Shown one piece after another: positions 1 to 7,529 of a stretch of 24,532 bases of DNA; position 1 is the first letter of the stretch, and each line of letters opens with the position of its first letter. The DNA is from JBEHWX01 sp048498995 (GTDB lineage: Bacteria; Bacteroidota; Ignavibacteria; OLB7): NCBI GenBank assembly GCA_048498995.1, contig JBEHWX010000092.1:1-24532 (forward strand), written 5' to 3'. The position numbers were made by a program, and so were the translations under genes. Below the pieces are notes generated by a model. It had not been told where the DNA came from, searched no databases, and saw only the letters and a program-made list of their open reading frames with translations.

Positions 1-8
1 TCTCCTTT
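1..8 (-). promoter_or_regulatory. Shine-Dalgarno-like site for a gene beyond the left edge
   Basis: Read on the minus strand, the first ten bases of the window give CAAAAGGAGA, about 15 nt after the stop codon of the anti-sigma/barrel gene. AAAGGAGA is a strong match to a ribosome binding site. The likeliest reading is that a third gene of the sigma-factor operon starts within about 10 nt outside the window. This is inference from position and motif only; the start codon is not visible. Confidence 0.4.
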
Positions 9-22
9 TGGTTGCTCTGGTA

Positions 23-1492
23 CTATGGGTTGCTTTCTCCTGCGCCGAGCTGGAGGCCGAACCGATCGGTCAGGAAGGCGACCATCGACAGGTCCACGCC
101 CCCCTGCTGGTGGCTCGACGAGCCGCCGATGAACGCCTCGAGGCCGAGCGCGATCCGCTCGGTGAGCGGATGCCGGTAGTTGACGAAGAGCTCGCCGGAC
201 ATCCGACGGACCGCGACGAGCGAGGAGCTGTAGGTGACCATGTCGACGATGCCCGCCTCGTTGTCGCGCGTCAGCGGCACCGTGTCGAGCTGGACGCGGG
301 AGAAGGTCCCGTAGCCGAGCCGGATGCCGAAGCCGAGCGCGCCGCCGTTGAGGCGATAGCCGAGGTCGATCGCGTGATAGGAGAAGGAGCGGTCGGCGTT
401 GTCGGTGCCGACCTTCGAGCCGGTCACCAGCATGCCGAGGCGCTCGCTGAAGCCGGTCTCGAAGCCGTTGTGGAAGAAGGCGCTCACCGGCGCGCGCTCC
501 TCGCCCCCCTCGATCGGGATATCCTCCGGGATCGGCGATCTGCGGAGCGCCGCCTCGGTCCGTCCGGCGGCCGTGTCGACCGTCTTCGGCGTCGAGCTCG
601 GGCTGTTGCCGTGCGCCGCGCCGCTGGCGTTGGCTCCGTCGTGGATCGTGGTGCGGGCCGCGGCCGGCGCGGTGTCGCCGATGGCGACCATCGGGATATT
701 CCAGGCATCGCTCATTGCCGAAGACCCGCCCATCGCGTCAAACATCTCACGCGCCACCGCGACCGAGCCGGCCGGGGCGCTCTGAGCGGAGGTCTGGGGG
801 AGATCGTTCCGGCCGGAGCGGGAGCTGGCCACGCCGCTGCGGATCGCCATCGAGCCGGTTCCCTGCATCGATCCGGCCGAGCGCTGCGGGCTGGTCCGGG
901 AGAAGCTCTGCGCGATCGCCGGGCTGGCGGCAACCGGCCCGGATGCCTGACCGGCGAAGGAGCTACCGCCGCCGGTCGAGCCACTCGTGACCGAGCCACT
1001 CGTGACCGAGCCACTCGTAACCGAGCCACTCGTAACCGAGCCGCTCGCGGCCGATCCCTGGGGCGACGGGCTCTGCGTCGCGGAGCTCGTCGACGCGCCG
1101 GAGGCGCCGGTCGGGGAGGCGACCGGGGCGTTATCGGCGCCGGCGTTGTTCACGACGGTGGTCGAGGTATTCGACCCGAGGATGTAGCCGGCCACGCCGA
1201 CCACCACGAGGGCGGCCACCCGGCCGGCCCAGGCGCCGATGGCGCGTCCGGCGGTGCTGGCCGTGGTGGCGGTGAAGGCGCCGGCCGCGGCGATCGACTC
1301 CCACACCGCGGAATCCTCGCTGAAGGTCAGGGCACTGGCGTACCGGTCGTCCTTCATCTCCTGATTCAGGAGAAGGTGATCCCGGAACGCCTTCCGCTTT
1401 TCGGGGCTCACCGAAAGGGTGTGGAGCAGCTCGGCCATGCGGCCGTCGTCCATCGTCCCTTCCAGGAGCTCCTGTATCTCGTCGGTTACCAT
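23..1492 (-). CDS. Putative anti-sigma factor fused to an outer-membrane-barrel-like domain
   Basis: 489 aa, ATG start at 1492, TAG at 23-25. Seen: an acidic and amphipathic N-terminus of about 85 residues, one hydrophobic segment at about 92-107 (VAALVVVGVAGYILGS), then about 220 residues rich in Ser, Gly, Ala and Thr with GSVTS repeats at about 151-170. The C-terminus from about 335 has alternating glycine/aromatic strands typical of a beta-barrel. The gene lies 63 bp after an ECF sigma factor on the same strand, the usual place for its anti-sigma factor, so the N-terminus is inferred to hold the sigma factor at the inner membrane. I see no zinc-finger HXXXCXXC motif. The C-terminus ends ...AGESNP without the usual terminal aromatic residue of an outer-membrane barrel, so its insertion in the outer membrane is not certain. 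I do not recognise a specific named family. Confidence 0.7.
   Translation of the reverse strand: MVTDEIQELLEGTMDDGRMAELLHTLSVSPEKRKAFRDHLLLNQEMKDDRYASALTFSEDSAVWESIAAAGAFTATTASTAGRAIGAWAGRVAALVVVGVAGYILGSNTSTTVVNNAGADNAPVASPTGASGASTSSATQSPSPQGSAASGSVTSGSVTSGSVTSGSVTSGSTGGGSSFAGQASGPVAASPAIAQSFSRTSPQRSAGSMQGTGSMAIRSGVASSRSGRNDLPQTSAQSAPAGSVAVAREMFDAMGGSSAMSDAWNIPMVAIGDTAPAAARTTIHDGANASGAAHGNSPSSTPKTVDTAAGRTEAALRRSPIPEDIPIEGGEERAPVSAFFHNGFETGFSERLGMLVTGSKVGTDNADRSFSYHAIDLGYRLNGGALGFGIRLGYGTFSRVQLDTVPLTRDNEAGIVDMVTYSSSLVAVRRMSGELFVNYRHPLTERIALGLEAFIGGSSSHQQGGVDLSMVAFLTDRFGLQLGAGESNP
976..1047 (-). repeat. 15-bp tandem repeat coding GSVTS units
   Basis: Four consecutive 15-bp units (976-990, 991-1005, 1006-1020, 1021-1035), plus strand CCGAGCCACTCGTGA with a GTGA/GTAA variation, followed by a degenerate partial unit to 1047. 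The unit length keeps the frame, so the minus-strand product gains five-residue GSVTS blocks in its periplasmic linker. Such a repeat can change copy number by slippage without breaking the gene. Confidence 0.9.
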
Positions 1493-1555
1493 CGTGCTGT
1501 TCTATCTACTTGATGCGTGCATTCGATCATCTCGATCCATCTCGACCGGCCATCA

Positions 1556-2137
1556 TCACTTCGTGTCATCCAGTTTCCAGGAGAGGCGCTCGCGGAGCAT
1601 CTCCCGGGCCTTGAAGATTCTGAACTTGACGGTCGCCATCGAGCTGCCGATCAGCTTGGCGATCTCGTCGTAGGAGTGCCCCTCGTATTCGCGGAGGATG
1701 AGCGCCTCGCGGTAGATGTCCGGAAGCCGCGCTATCTCCTCGGTGAGAATGTCCCTGAGGGCCACATCTTCCTGCTGCGCCGAGGCGGTCACCGCGTAAT
1801 CCATCTGCTCGTCGAACGAGGCATGGTCCCGCAGGGCACGCCGGGCATTGAGGCAGATGTTGCGCGCGATGGTGTGGATCCATCCGCCGAGGTTGGTCCC
1901 CGGCTCGTACTGCTCCCGCTTGCTGTGGATCCGGATGAAGATCTCCTGCAGGAGATCCATGGCCGCATCCCGGTCATTGAGCATGCGCAGGCAGTAGAGG
2001 AACAACTGTCCCTTATAACGATCGTACAGGACGCGGAAGGCAGCCTGATCGCCGTTGCGAACCTTCCTCATCAACTCGTCGTCGCTGAGGTGGCTCGTAC
2101 GTGAGGTTCGCCGTATCAAGAGTTCGGAGATTGCCAC
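1556..2137 (-). CDS. ECF-type RNA polymerase sigma factor
   Basis: 193 aa with the GTG start at 2137, the usual length for an ECF sigma factor. The reading frame stays open upstream to a GTG at 2293, but that extra part is low-complexity and Arg/Ser/Pro-rich, so the shorter start is preferred; a TTG at 2119 is also possible. Region 2 is visible from DDELMRKVRNGDQAAF through LLQEIFIRIH to GGWIHTIARN, and region 4 as a helix-turn-helix around LPDIYREALILREYEGHSYD and ATVKFRIFKAREMLRERL. It should direct RNA polymerase to a small regulon, probably tied to envelope state because the next gene (63 bp on) is a membrane protein of anti-sigma type. The subfamily was not resolved. Confidence 0.93.
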   Translation of the reverse strand: MAISELLIRRTSRTSHLSDDELMRKVRNGDQAAFRVLYDRYKGQLFLYCLRMLNDRDAAMDLLQEIFIRIHSKREQYEPGTNLGGWIHTIARNICLNARRALRDHASFDEQMDYAVTASAQQEDVALRDILTEEIARLPDIYREALILREYEGHSYDEIAKLIGSSMATVKFRIFKAREMLRERLSWKLDDTK

Positions 2138-2358
2138 GCTTGTCGCCGCGTCTGTGTGGACAGGGATGCGCTCCGCCCGGCGCTCTGCTGCCGTCGATGG
2201 CGGAGGGGAAGGATCCCGGGAGATCGAGGCTCCGGTGCGCCGTGACCACGAATCGGCGCTGTTGACGGAGCATCCTCTCCGTGGCACTAACACGGGGAGC
2301 CGGGATTTTGTTAGCGCATTGTGACCGGAAAGTGCCGGGTAGTCGGGAGGAGCCGATA

Positions 2359-2365
2359 TATATTC
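2359..2365 (+). promoter_or_regulatory. Possible -10/-7 box of rsmE
   Basis: TATATTC lies 32 nt before the rsmE ATG, within the AT-rich stretch 2356-2365 of an otherwise GC-rich divergent intergenic region (2138-2396). No convincing -35 or -33 partner was found. It resembles boxes seen before bchI and the symporter gene. Confidence 0.3.
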
Positions 2366-2396
2366 AGTGTCGTTCGGAATCTACGCAACCAGAGTT

Positions 2397-3347
2397 ATGG
2401 GAACTATCGAGAGCGATCTGCCGGCACTGTACCTGGCCGGAGAGCTTGCCGCCGGCGGCCTGGCGGAGCTCCCGGAGGAGGAGGCCCGCCATGTCCGGGC
2501 TCTCCGGCTCCGTGCCGGGGACCGGGTGCTTCTGCTGGACGGACGGGGAGGGCGCGCCGAGGGGAGTCTGGAGGGCATCGACAAGCGCTCGGTGCGGGTT
2601 CGCGTGGTTTCTTCGAAGTTGGTCCGGGAAGAGAGCAGACCGTATATTGCCCTCGGGTTGGGGCTTATCTCCGATAAAGCCCGGTTCGAGTGGTGCATCG
2701 AAAAATCGGTCGAGCTCGGCGTTCGTGAGATCATCCCGATCATGACGGAGCGCTCCCAGGGGCGCTTCCACCGGGATCGCGCGGAGCGGATCGCCGTTTC
2801 CGCGCTGAAACAATCACAGCGATCCTTCCTTCCTCACTTCCGCGAGGTGACGCCGTTCGATGCGCTCCTGGAGGAGCTCCGCCCGGACAGTGGCCGTGAG
2901 CGCCAAGGCCAGGAGCATCAGGAGCCGGGGCACCGGGAACCGGAGCGCCAGGGCCGGGAGCCGGCCGCGTCGTTCGATCTGGTCTGCATCTGTCACGAAA
3001 AGGTCCCGCCGGAGCAGTCGCTGGCCGCGATGCTGCTCGAGCGCCTGAATGGCCGGCCGTCGGATCATCCGTCCGACCGGTCGCCGGAGAGGGCCTCGGA
3101 GTCCGCGTTGCGGTCATCATCGCTCGGGCCGCTGGTCCGGCCGCCGCTACGGCCGCCGCTACGGCCGCCGCTACGGCGTCTTCTGCTGCTGATCGGTCCG
3201 GAGGGGGGCTTCAGCTCCCGCGAGGTGGAGTCGGCCGTGGGGGCGTCGGTGCTGCCGGTGTCGATCTCGGATGCCCGCCTGCGGTCGGAAACCGCGGCAA
3301 TGGTGGCGGTAGCCGTGGCAGAAAGTTTGCTTCTGGTGGCGAATTAG
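2397..3347 (+). CDS. rsmE: 16S rRNA (uracil-1498-N3)-methyltransferase
   Basis: 316 aa from ATG 2397 (an in-frame GTG at 2367 would add ten residues with no family match). It belongs to the SPOUT-fold RsmE family, which methylates U1498 of 16S rRNA using S-adenosylmethionine. Seen: an N-terminal PUA-like part with HVRALRLRAGDRVLLLDG at about 32-49, then the core with GLISDKARFEWCIEKSVELG. The SAM-knot motifs are IGPEGGF (266-272) and LRSETAAMVA (295-304). The protein is about 70 residues longer than the usual 240-250 because of two low-complexity insertions, one Gln/Glu/Arg-rich at about 163-190 and one at about 220-260 ending in RPPL repeats. Both fall between conserved blocks and leave the motifs intact, so the enzyme is probably active. 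Confidence 0.93.
   Translation: MGTIESDLPALYLAGELAAGGLAELPEEEARHVRALRLRAGDRVLLLDGRGGRAEGSLEGIDKRSVRVRVVSSKLVREESRPYIALGLGLISDKARFEWCIEKSVELGVREIIPIMTERSQGRFHRDRAERIAVSALKQSQRSFLPHFREVTPFDALLEELRPDSGRERQGQEHQEPGHREPERQGREPAASFDLVCICHEKVPPEQSLAAMLLERLNGRPSDHPSDRSPERASESALRSSSLGPLVRPPLRPPLRPPLRRLLLLIGPEGGFSSREVESAVGASVLPVSISDARLRSETAAMVAVAVAESLLLVAN
3139..3174 (+). repeat. 12-bp tandem repeat inside rsmE
   Basis: Three perfect copies of GGCCGCCGCTAC (3139-3150, 3151-3162, 3163-3174) encode successive RPPL units just before the conserved LLLLIGPEGGF strand. A degenerate copy precedes them. The unit is a multiple of three, so copy-number change would stay in frame. Confidence 0.9.
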
Positions 3348-3459
3348 CTTGCAGATACCCCGGCGTTCCCCGTTACTCGCATTTCGCCCGCGATACCCGC
3401 GCGCGCGATCTTCCGCGCCGGGCTCCGTTCAGCTACGATCCTCTCACATTGCGCGATAT

Positions 3460-4491
3460 ATGAGCACCGAGAACCTCATCGAAGTTTCGCATCTGAAGAA
3501 GTACTTCCCGATCAAGCGGGGCCTTCTGTCGAAGACCGTCGGCCACGTCCGCGCCGTCAACGATGTCAGCTTCTCGCTCCGTCGTGGGGAGACGCTCGGC
3601 CTGGTCGGCGAGTCCGGCTGCGGAAAGACCACGGTCGGTCGCTCGATCCTCCGTCTGATCGAGCCGTCGGAAGGGTCGGTCCGCTTCGAGGGGCGCGAGA
3701 TCACCAAGCTCGGCACCTCCGAGATGCGGGATCTCCGCCGGCAGATGCAGATCATCTTCCAGGACCCCTACTCCTCGCTCAACCCGCGCATCACCGTCGG
3801 CGGCATGCTCGCCGAGATCATCAAGTTTCACGGCCTCCGGAAGACCGACGCGGATATTCAGCGCCGCGTCAGCGAGCTGCTGGAGATCGTCGGCCTCCGT
3901 CAGGAGTACGCCCGCCGCTATCCGCACGAGTTCTCCGGCGGACAGCGTCAGCGCCTCGGCATCGCGCGCGCCCTGTCGGTCGAGCCGAAGTTCATCGTCT
4001 GCGACGAGCCGGTCTCGGCGCTCGACGTGTCGATCCAGTCGCAGGTGATCAACCTGCTCGACGATCTGCAGAAGGAGTTCGGGCTGACCTACCTGTTCAT
4101 CGCGCACGATCTGTCGGTGGTCGAGCATATCTCCGATCGCGTGGCGGTGATGTACCTGGGCGAGATCGTCGAGATCGGCACCGCCGAGCAGCTCTATTCC
4201 AATCCGAAGCATCCCTACACGCAGGCGCTCCTGTCGGCCGTGCCCCTTCCGGACCCGCGGCGGAAGCCGCAGCGGATCGTGCTCACCGGGGACGTGCCGA
4301 GCCCGGCCAACCTTCCCTCCGGATGCCATTTCCATCCCCGCTGCCCGAAGGTGATGCCGGAGTGCAAGGTGGCGCATCCGGTTCTCGGGGATGACGGCAC
4401 CGGCCACATGACCCGCTGCCTCCTCTATCCGGAGAGCGTGCCGAGCGCGGGTGATCCGCGGCTCCCGGTCATCAATACCCAGGCTGCCTGA
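3460..4491 (+). CDS. oppF: Oligopeptide/dipeptide ABC transporter ATP-binding protein (OppF/DppF type)
   Basis: 343 aa from ATG 3460; the frame is open upstream to 3349 but the family starts at MSTENLIEVSHLKKYFPIKR. It powers peptide (or related solute) uptake as one of two ATPases on the inner membrane. Seen: Walker A GESGCGKTT (50-58), Q-loop at QDPYSSLNP, signature FSGGQRQRLG (158-167), Walker B FIVCDEP (178-184), H-loop His216. The C-terminal oligopeptide-transporter extension begins at HPYTQALLSAVPLPDP, with Cys289, Cys295, Cys302 and Cys320 in the usual CHFHPRCP...EC pattern. No permease, binding protein or OppD partner is nearby, so the rest of the transporter must lie elsewhere. The next gene starts only 5 bp downstream and is likely co-transcribed. 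The peptide specificity cannot be read from the sequence. Confidence 0.92.
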   Translation: MSTENLIEVSHLKKYFPIKRGLLSKTVGHVRAVNDVSFSLRRGETLGLVGESGCGKTTVGRSILRLIEPSEGSVRFEGREITKLGTSEMRDLRRQMQIIFQDPYSSLNPRITVGGMLAEIIKFHGLRKTDADIQRRVSELLEIVGLRQEYARRYPHEFSGGQRQRLGIARALSVEPKFIVCDEPVSALDVSIQSQVINLLDDLQKEFGLTYLFIAHDLSVVEHISDRVAVMYLGEIVEIGTAEQLYSNPKHPYTQALLSAVPLPDPRRKPQRIVLTGDVPSPANLPSGCHFHPRCPKVMPECKVAHPVLGDDGTGHMTRCLLYPESVPSAGDPRLPVINTQAA

Positions 4492-4496
4492 ACAAC

Positions 4497-5036
4497 ATGC
4501 TGAGCAGACCGCATCGCTCTCTCCGGTCGGCCCTGACGGCCATTTCCGTGGCGCTCCTGTTCGTGGTGCCCGGGAGGGTCGTGACCGCCGTGGGGAGCGT
4601 CGCCGACGGCGCTCGTCTCCGCTCCGGCCATGCCGGGCTCGTCGCGTCATCGCCCATTGCTCCGGGGCTTGCCCCCGGCGCCTCGGGTGATCGCGCGGCG
4701 CTGGCGCTTGCCCGGAGGATCGCGGTCGGCTCCGATACGGTGATCTTCGACACGACGGCGCGGCGGACGGCTCTGGAGCCGAACCGGCCGAACCCGTTCC
4801 CTTACGTCACGCGCATCGCCTACTCGATCGAGGCGGACGGGCACGTGGTGCTCACGGTGCGCGACTTCTTCTATCGGACGATCCAGACGCTCGTCGACGC
4901 CGACCAGAAGGCGGGACGCTACGAGGTGGCCTGGCCGAACGCGGAGACCGCGCAGACGCTCTCCTCCGGCATGTACTTCTGCACGCTGGAGACCAGCCGG
5001 GGCGTCGAGCAGCTTCGCATGCTTCTGATGAAATAA
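4497..5036 (+). CDS. Small secreted protein ending in a T9SS type A-like sorting domain
   Basis: 179 aa, ATG 4497, TAA at the end. Seen: an N-terminal signal peptide (basic RPHRSLRS, then ALTAISVALLFVVPG), about 60 low-complexity residues, then from about 94 a domain with NRPNPFPYVTRIAYSIEADG, a central RTIQTLVDADQKAGRYEVAW, LSSGMYFCTLET, and a basic tail MLLMK. This matches the Por_Secre_tail/FlgD-like pattern (PNPF, G-x-Y-x-V-x-W, S-G-x-Y-F, short basic end) used to route cargo through T9SS in Bacteroidota. The oddity is that almost no cargo precedes the tail. It could be a remnant of a larger substrate, a small anchor, or a FlgD-like Ig domain protein with another role. It sits 5 bp after the OppF gene. 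Confidence 0.78.
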   Translation: MLSRPHRSLRSALTAISVALLFVVPGRVVTAVGSVADGARLRSGHAGLVASSPIAPGLAPGASGDRAALALARRIAVGSDTVIFDTTARRTALEPNRPNPFPYVTRIAYSIEADGHVVLTVRDFFYRTIQTLVDADQKAGRYEVAWPNAETAQTLSSGMYFCTLETSRGVEQLRMLLMK

Positions 5037-5109
5037 CGGGAAGAAGAGATAGAGCGTGAGGTTGCCGACGTCGATGATCGCCCCATATACAGCTCTACTA
5101 GCAGCTCCT

Positions 5110-7515
5110 ATGCGACGTGTCCCATTCTTCCTGATCGTCCTGGCGCTCCTGGCCACCGTGGCATCATGCCTCGAGGCGCAGGGGCTTCCCCGGCCGACCC
5201 CGACCGCCCGCAGGAGCGATTTCACGACCGAGGGGCGTGAGTTCTGGGTAGTGTTCCAGAAGAACTTCCGGGACTTCGTCTCCGACGACAAGACCCAGGC
5301 CTCCCGTCCGGCCGATCCGCTGCAGCTCGAGCTGTTCATCACCTCGAGCGAGAACGCGCGCGGCTACGTCGAGATCCGCGGCCTCGGCTTCCGTCGCGAT
5401 TTCATCGTCGACGCCGGCCGCGTGATCAACATCCCGATCGACACCGCCGCCCAGGTCCGCTCCAGCGAGCGGATCGAGGACCTCGCGGTGCACATCGTTT
5501 CCGATCAGCCGGTCGCCGTCTACGGCCTCGACCGTCGCTTCCAGACCACCGACACCTACCTCGCGCATCCGGTCAACGTTCTCGGGAAGACCTATCGGGC
5601 CATGGGCTATACCTGGCTCCAGAACGACCTGCTGTCGCAGATGGCGGTGATCGCCACCGAGAACGATACCCGCGTGACGATCACGCCGTCGGTCCGGACG
5701 CAGAAGGGGCGCCCACCGGGAGTGCCGTTCGACGTCAAGCTCAACCGCGGCGATGTCTATCAGGTGATTCCGAAGTATGATCCCTCCGGCAACTCCGATC
5801 TGACCGGCACGCTGATCGAGTCGGACAAGCCGATCGCGGTCTTCAGCGGCCACAACTGCGCCTACGTCCCCGATCCGAAGGTGAAGGCGTGCAATCTCCT
5901 GATCGAGCAGCTTCCGGCGCTCCAGTCGTGGGGGCGCCAGTTCTTCGTCGGCACGCTGGCCGGCCGCTCCAGCGCCGTGATCCGGGTGCTGGCGACCAAC
6001 GACAGCACCCACGTCTTCGAGAACAACCGCCTGGTGGCCACGCTCAACGCCGGCCAGTTCTACGAGAACAAGAACCAGACGCAGCACACGATGCTCACGG
6101 CCGATCAGCCGGTGCTCGTGGCGCAGTACTCCAAGGGCTTCGATAACGGCGACAACGTCGGCGATCCGATGATGATCATGATCGCGCCGACCGAGCAGTT
6201 CCTCGCCTCCTACCGCTTCGCCACGCCGGTGCGCGGCTCCTGGCACCACTACATCAACGTGGTGGTCCCGACCCACACGCTCGACTCCCTCTTCCTCGAC
6301 GACAAGGCGGTCGACCGGAAGCTCTTCCAGCCGTTCGGCCTGAGCCGCTATTCGATCGGGCAGATCGAGGTGAGCTTCGGCACCCACGTGATCCGCGGCC
6401 CGGAGCCGTTCGGCCTCTACAGCTACGGCTTCGGCTACGACGACGCCTCCTACGATGCCTACGGCAACGGCGGCGGACAGTCGATGGAGCAGGTGATCTT
6501 CTCCCCGGACACGATCCCGCCGTCGATGGACGCCAAGCTCAACTCCGGGCTCGGCTTCGTCTCGGCCATCGCGCGCGACGATCGCCTCAACGACCTCGGC
6601 CTGGACGAAGTGCGGGTGCTCGACGCCGAGAACCTCGACGTGAACCTTCCCAAGTTCGAGAGCGGCGTGCCGCAGGTGCCGCTCCGCCTGACCATCGGCG
6701 ACCGGAAGCAGAACGCCTACGTCCGGTTCCGCCTCCGCGACCGCGCCGGCAACAGCGCCTACGTGACCATCTGCGCCAAGTACAGCGCGGTGGGAGATTC
6801 CTTCAGCCTCCAGGTGCTCGACAACGGCCGTTCCTGCGACTTCGCGCGCGACCTGATGATCGGCGGCTTCGTCAAGTATTCCGTGATCGACAACCGCGTC
6901 TCGATCCCGGCCGGCTCCTCGCCGATCGGCAATCCGGTCGAGCTCAAGGGGGCGCACGGCATGCCGGCCTGGGGGATCGGCGGCTACGCCGAATATCTCT
7001 ACGCCAACAACCTCTATCTGACCGGCCGCGTCGGCTTCGACCTCTGGCGCGGCGACGCCTACGGCTACTGGCCGGATTCGCTCGGCACCACCCTCCCGGA
7101 CGGACGGCGCGTGGTCGAGGAGTTCAAGCTCCACCGGCTCAACGTGATGCTCACCCTCGGCGCCGGAGCGCAGTGGTACTTCGTCGATCGCCGCTTCTAT
7201 CTGTTCGGCCTGCTCAACCTCTCCGTGCCGTTCGTGACCTCGGAGACGCTGACGCGGAGCATCCTCTCGCCGAGCTCCGCCTCCTACCCGGGAGGAAACG
7301 GGGGAACGATGACGATGTATGATGGCGGTGGCCCCTCGGGGCTGGCGCTGGTAGTGGTGCCGGAGCTCGGCCTCGGCTCGTCGCTCGAGCTCTCCAACGG
7401 CTGGCGCATCTTCGGCGAGCTCGGCGCCGGCTACTCCATCACCTCGATCTCTCCCGAGCGTGACTGGATCATCAGCTACCTGTTCGCCCGCACCGGCGCG
7501 AAGATCCGCTTCTGA
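5110..7515 (+). CDS. IgGFc-binding-like surface protein with C-terminal outer-membrane barrel
   Basis: 801 aa from ATG 5110, chosen because it gives a clean signal peptide (MRRVPFFLIVLALLATVAS, then CLEA); a GTG at 5056 in frame would add 18 residues. The region at about 37-470 begins TTEGREFWVVFQKNF and has the features of the IgGFc-binding N-terminal family: repeated short beta strands with VYGLDRRFQTTDTYLAHP, IAVFSGHNCAYVP and DQPVLVAQYSKGF. An Ig-like part follows (about 470-560, DTIPPSMDAKL to RDRAGNSAYVTI). The last 225 residues form a predicted barrel (GGYAEYLYANNLYLTGRVGFD) ending in GAKIRF, a terminal Phe typical of outer-membrane proteins. The name comes from a mucin-like animal protein; real IgG binding should not be assumed. 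A surface adhesion or recognition role is inferred. It ends 14 bp before the convergent plsC gene. Confidence 0.8.
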   Translation: MRRVPFFLIVLALLATVASCLEAQGLPRPTPTARRSDFTTEGREFWVVFQKNFRDFVSDDKTQASRPADPLQLELFITSSENARGYVEIRGLGFRRDFIVDAGRVINIPIDTAAQVRSSERIEDLAVHIVSDQPVAVYGLDRRFQTTDTYLAHPVNVLGKTYRAMGYTWLQNDLLSQMAVIATENDTRVTITPSVRTQKGRPPGVPFDVKLNRGDVYQVIPKYDPSGNSDLTGTLIESDKPIAVFSGHNCAYVPDPKVKACNLLIEQLPALQSWGRQFFVGTLAGRSSAVIRVLATNDSTHVFENNRLVATLNAGQFYENKNQTQHTMLTADQPVLVAQYSKGFDNGDNVGDPMMIMIAPTEQFLASYRFATPVRGSWHHYINVVVPTHTLDSLFLDDKAVDRKLFQPFGLSRYSIGQIEVSFGTHVIRGPEPFGLYSYGFGYDDASYDAYGNGGGQSMEQVIFSPDTIPPSMDAKLNSGLGFVSAIARDDRLNDLGLDEVRVLDAENLDVNLPKFESGVPQVPLRLTIGDRKQNAYVRFRLRDRAGNSAYVTICAKYSAVGDSFSLQVLDNGRSCDFARDLMIGGFVKYSVIDNRVSIPAGSSPIGNPVELKGAHGMPAWGIGGYAEYLYANNLYLTGRVGFDLWRGDAYGYWPDSLGTTLPDGRRVVEEFKLHRLNVMLTLGAGAQWYFVDRRFYLFGLLNLSVPFVTSETLTRSILSPSSASYPGGNGGTMTMYDGGGPSGLALVVVPELGLGSSLELSNGWRIFGELGAGYSITSISPERDWIISYLFARTGAKIRF

Positions 7516-7529
7516 TCATCCTCGTTCGA

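Noticed and set aside
8..1513. 501-codon open frame on the plus strand
   Set aside because: It is the antisense of the anti-sigma/barrel gene. High GC leaves long antisense frames open; its product is compositionally odd (Arg, Ala, Glu, His-rich) and has no recognisable domain.
5164..7134. 656-codon open frame on the minus strand
   Set aside because: Antisense shadow of the IgGFc-binding protein gene. The forward frame has a signal peptide and recognisable domains; the reverse one has a long biased composition and none.
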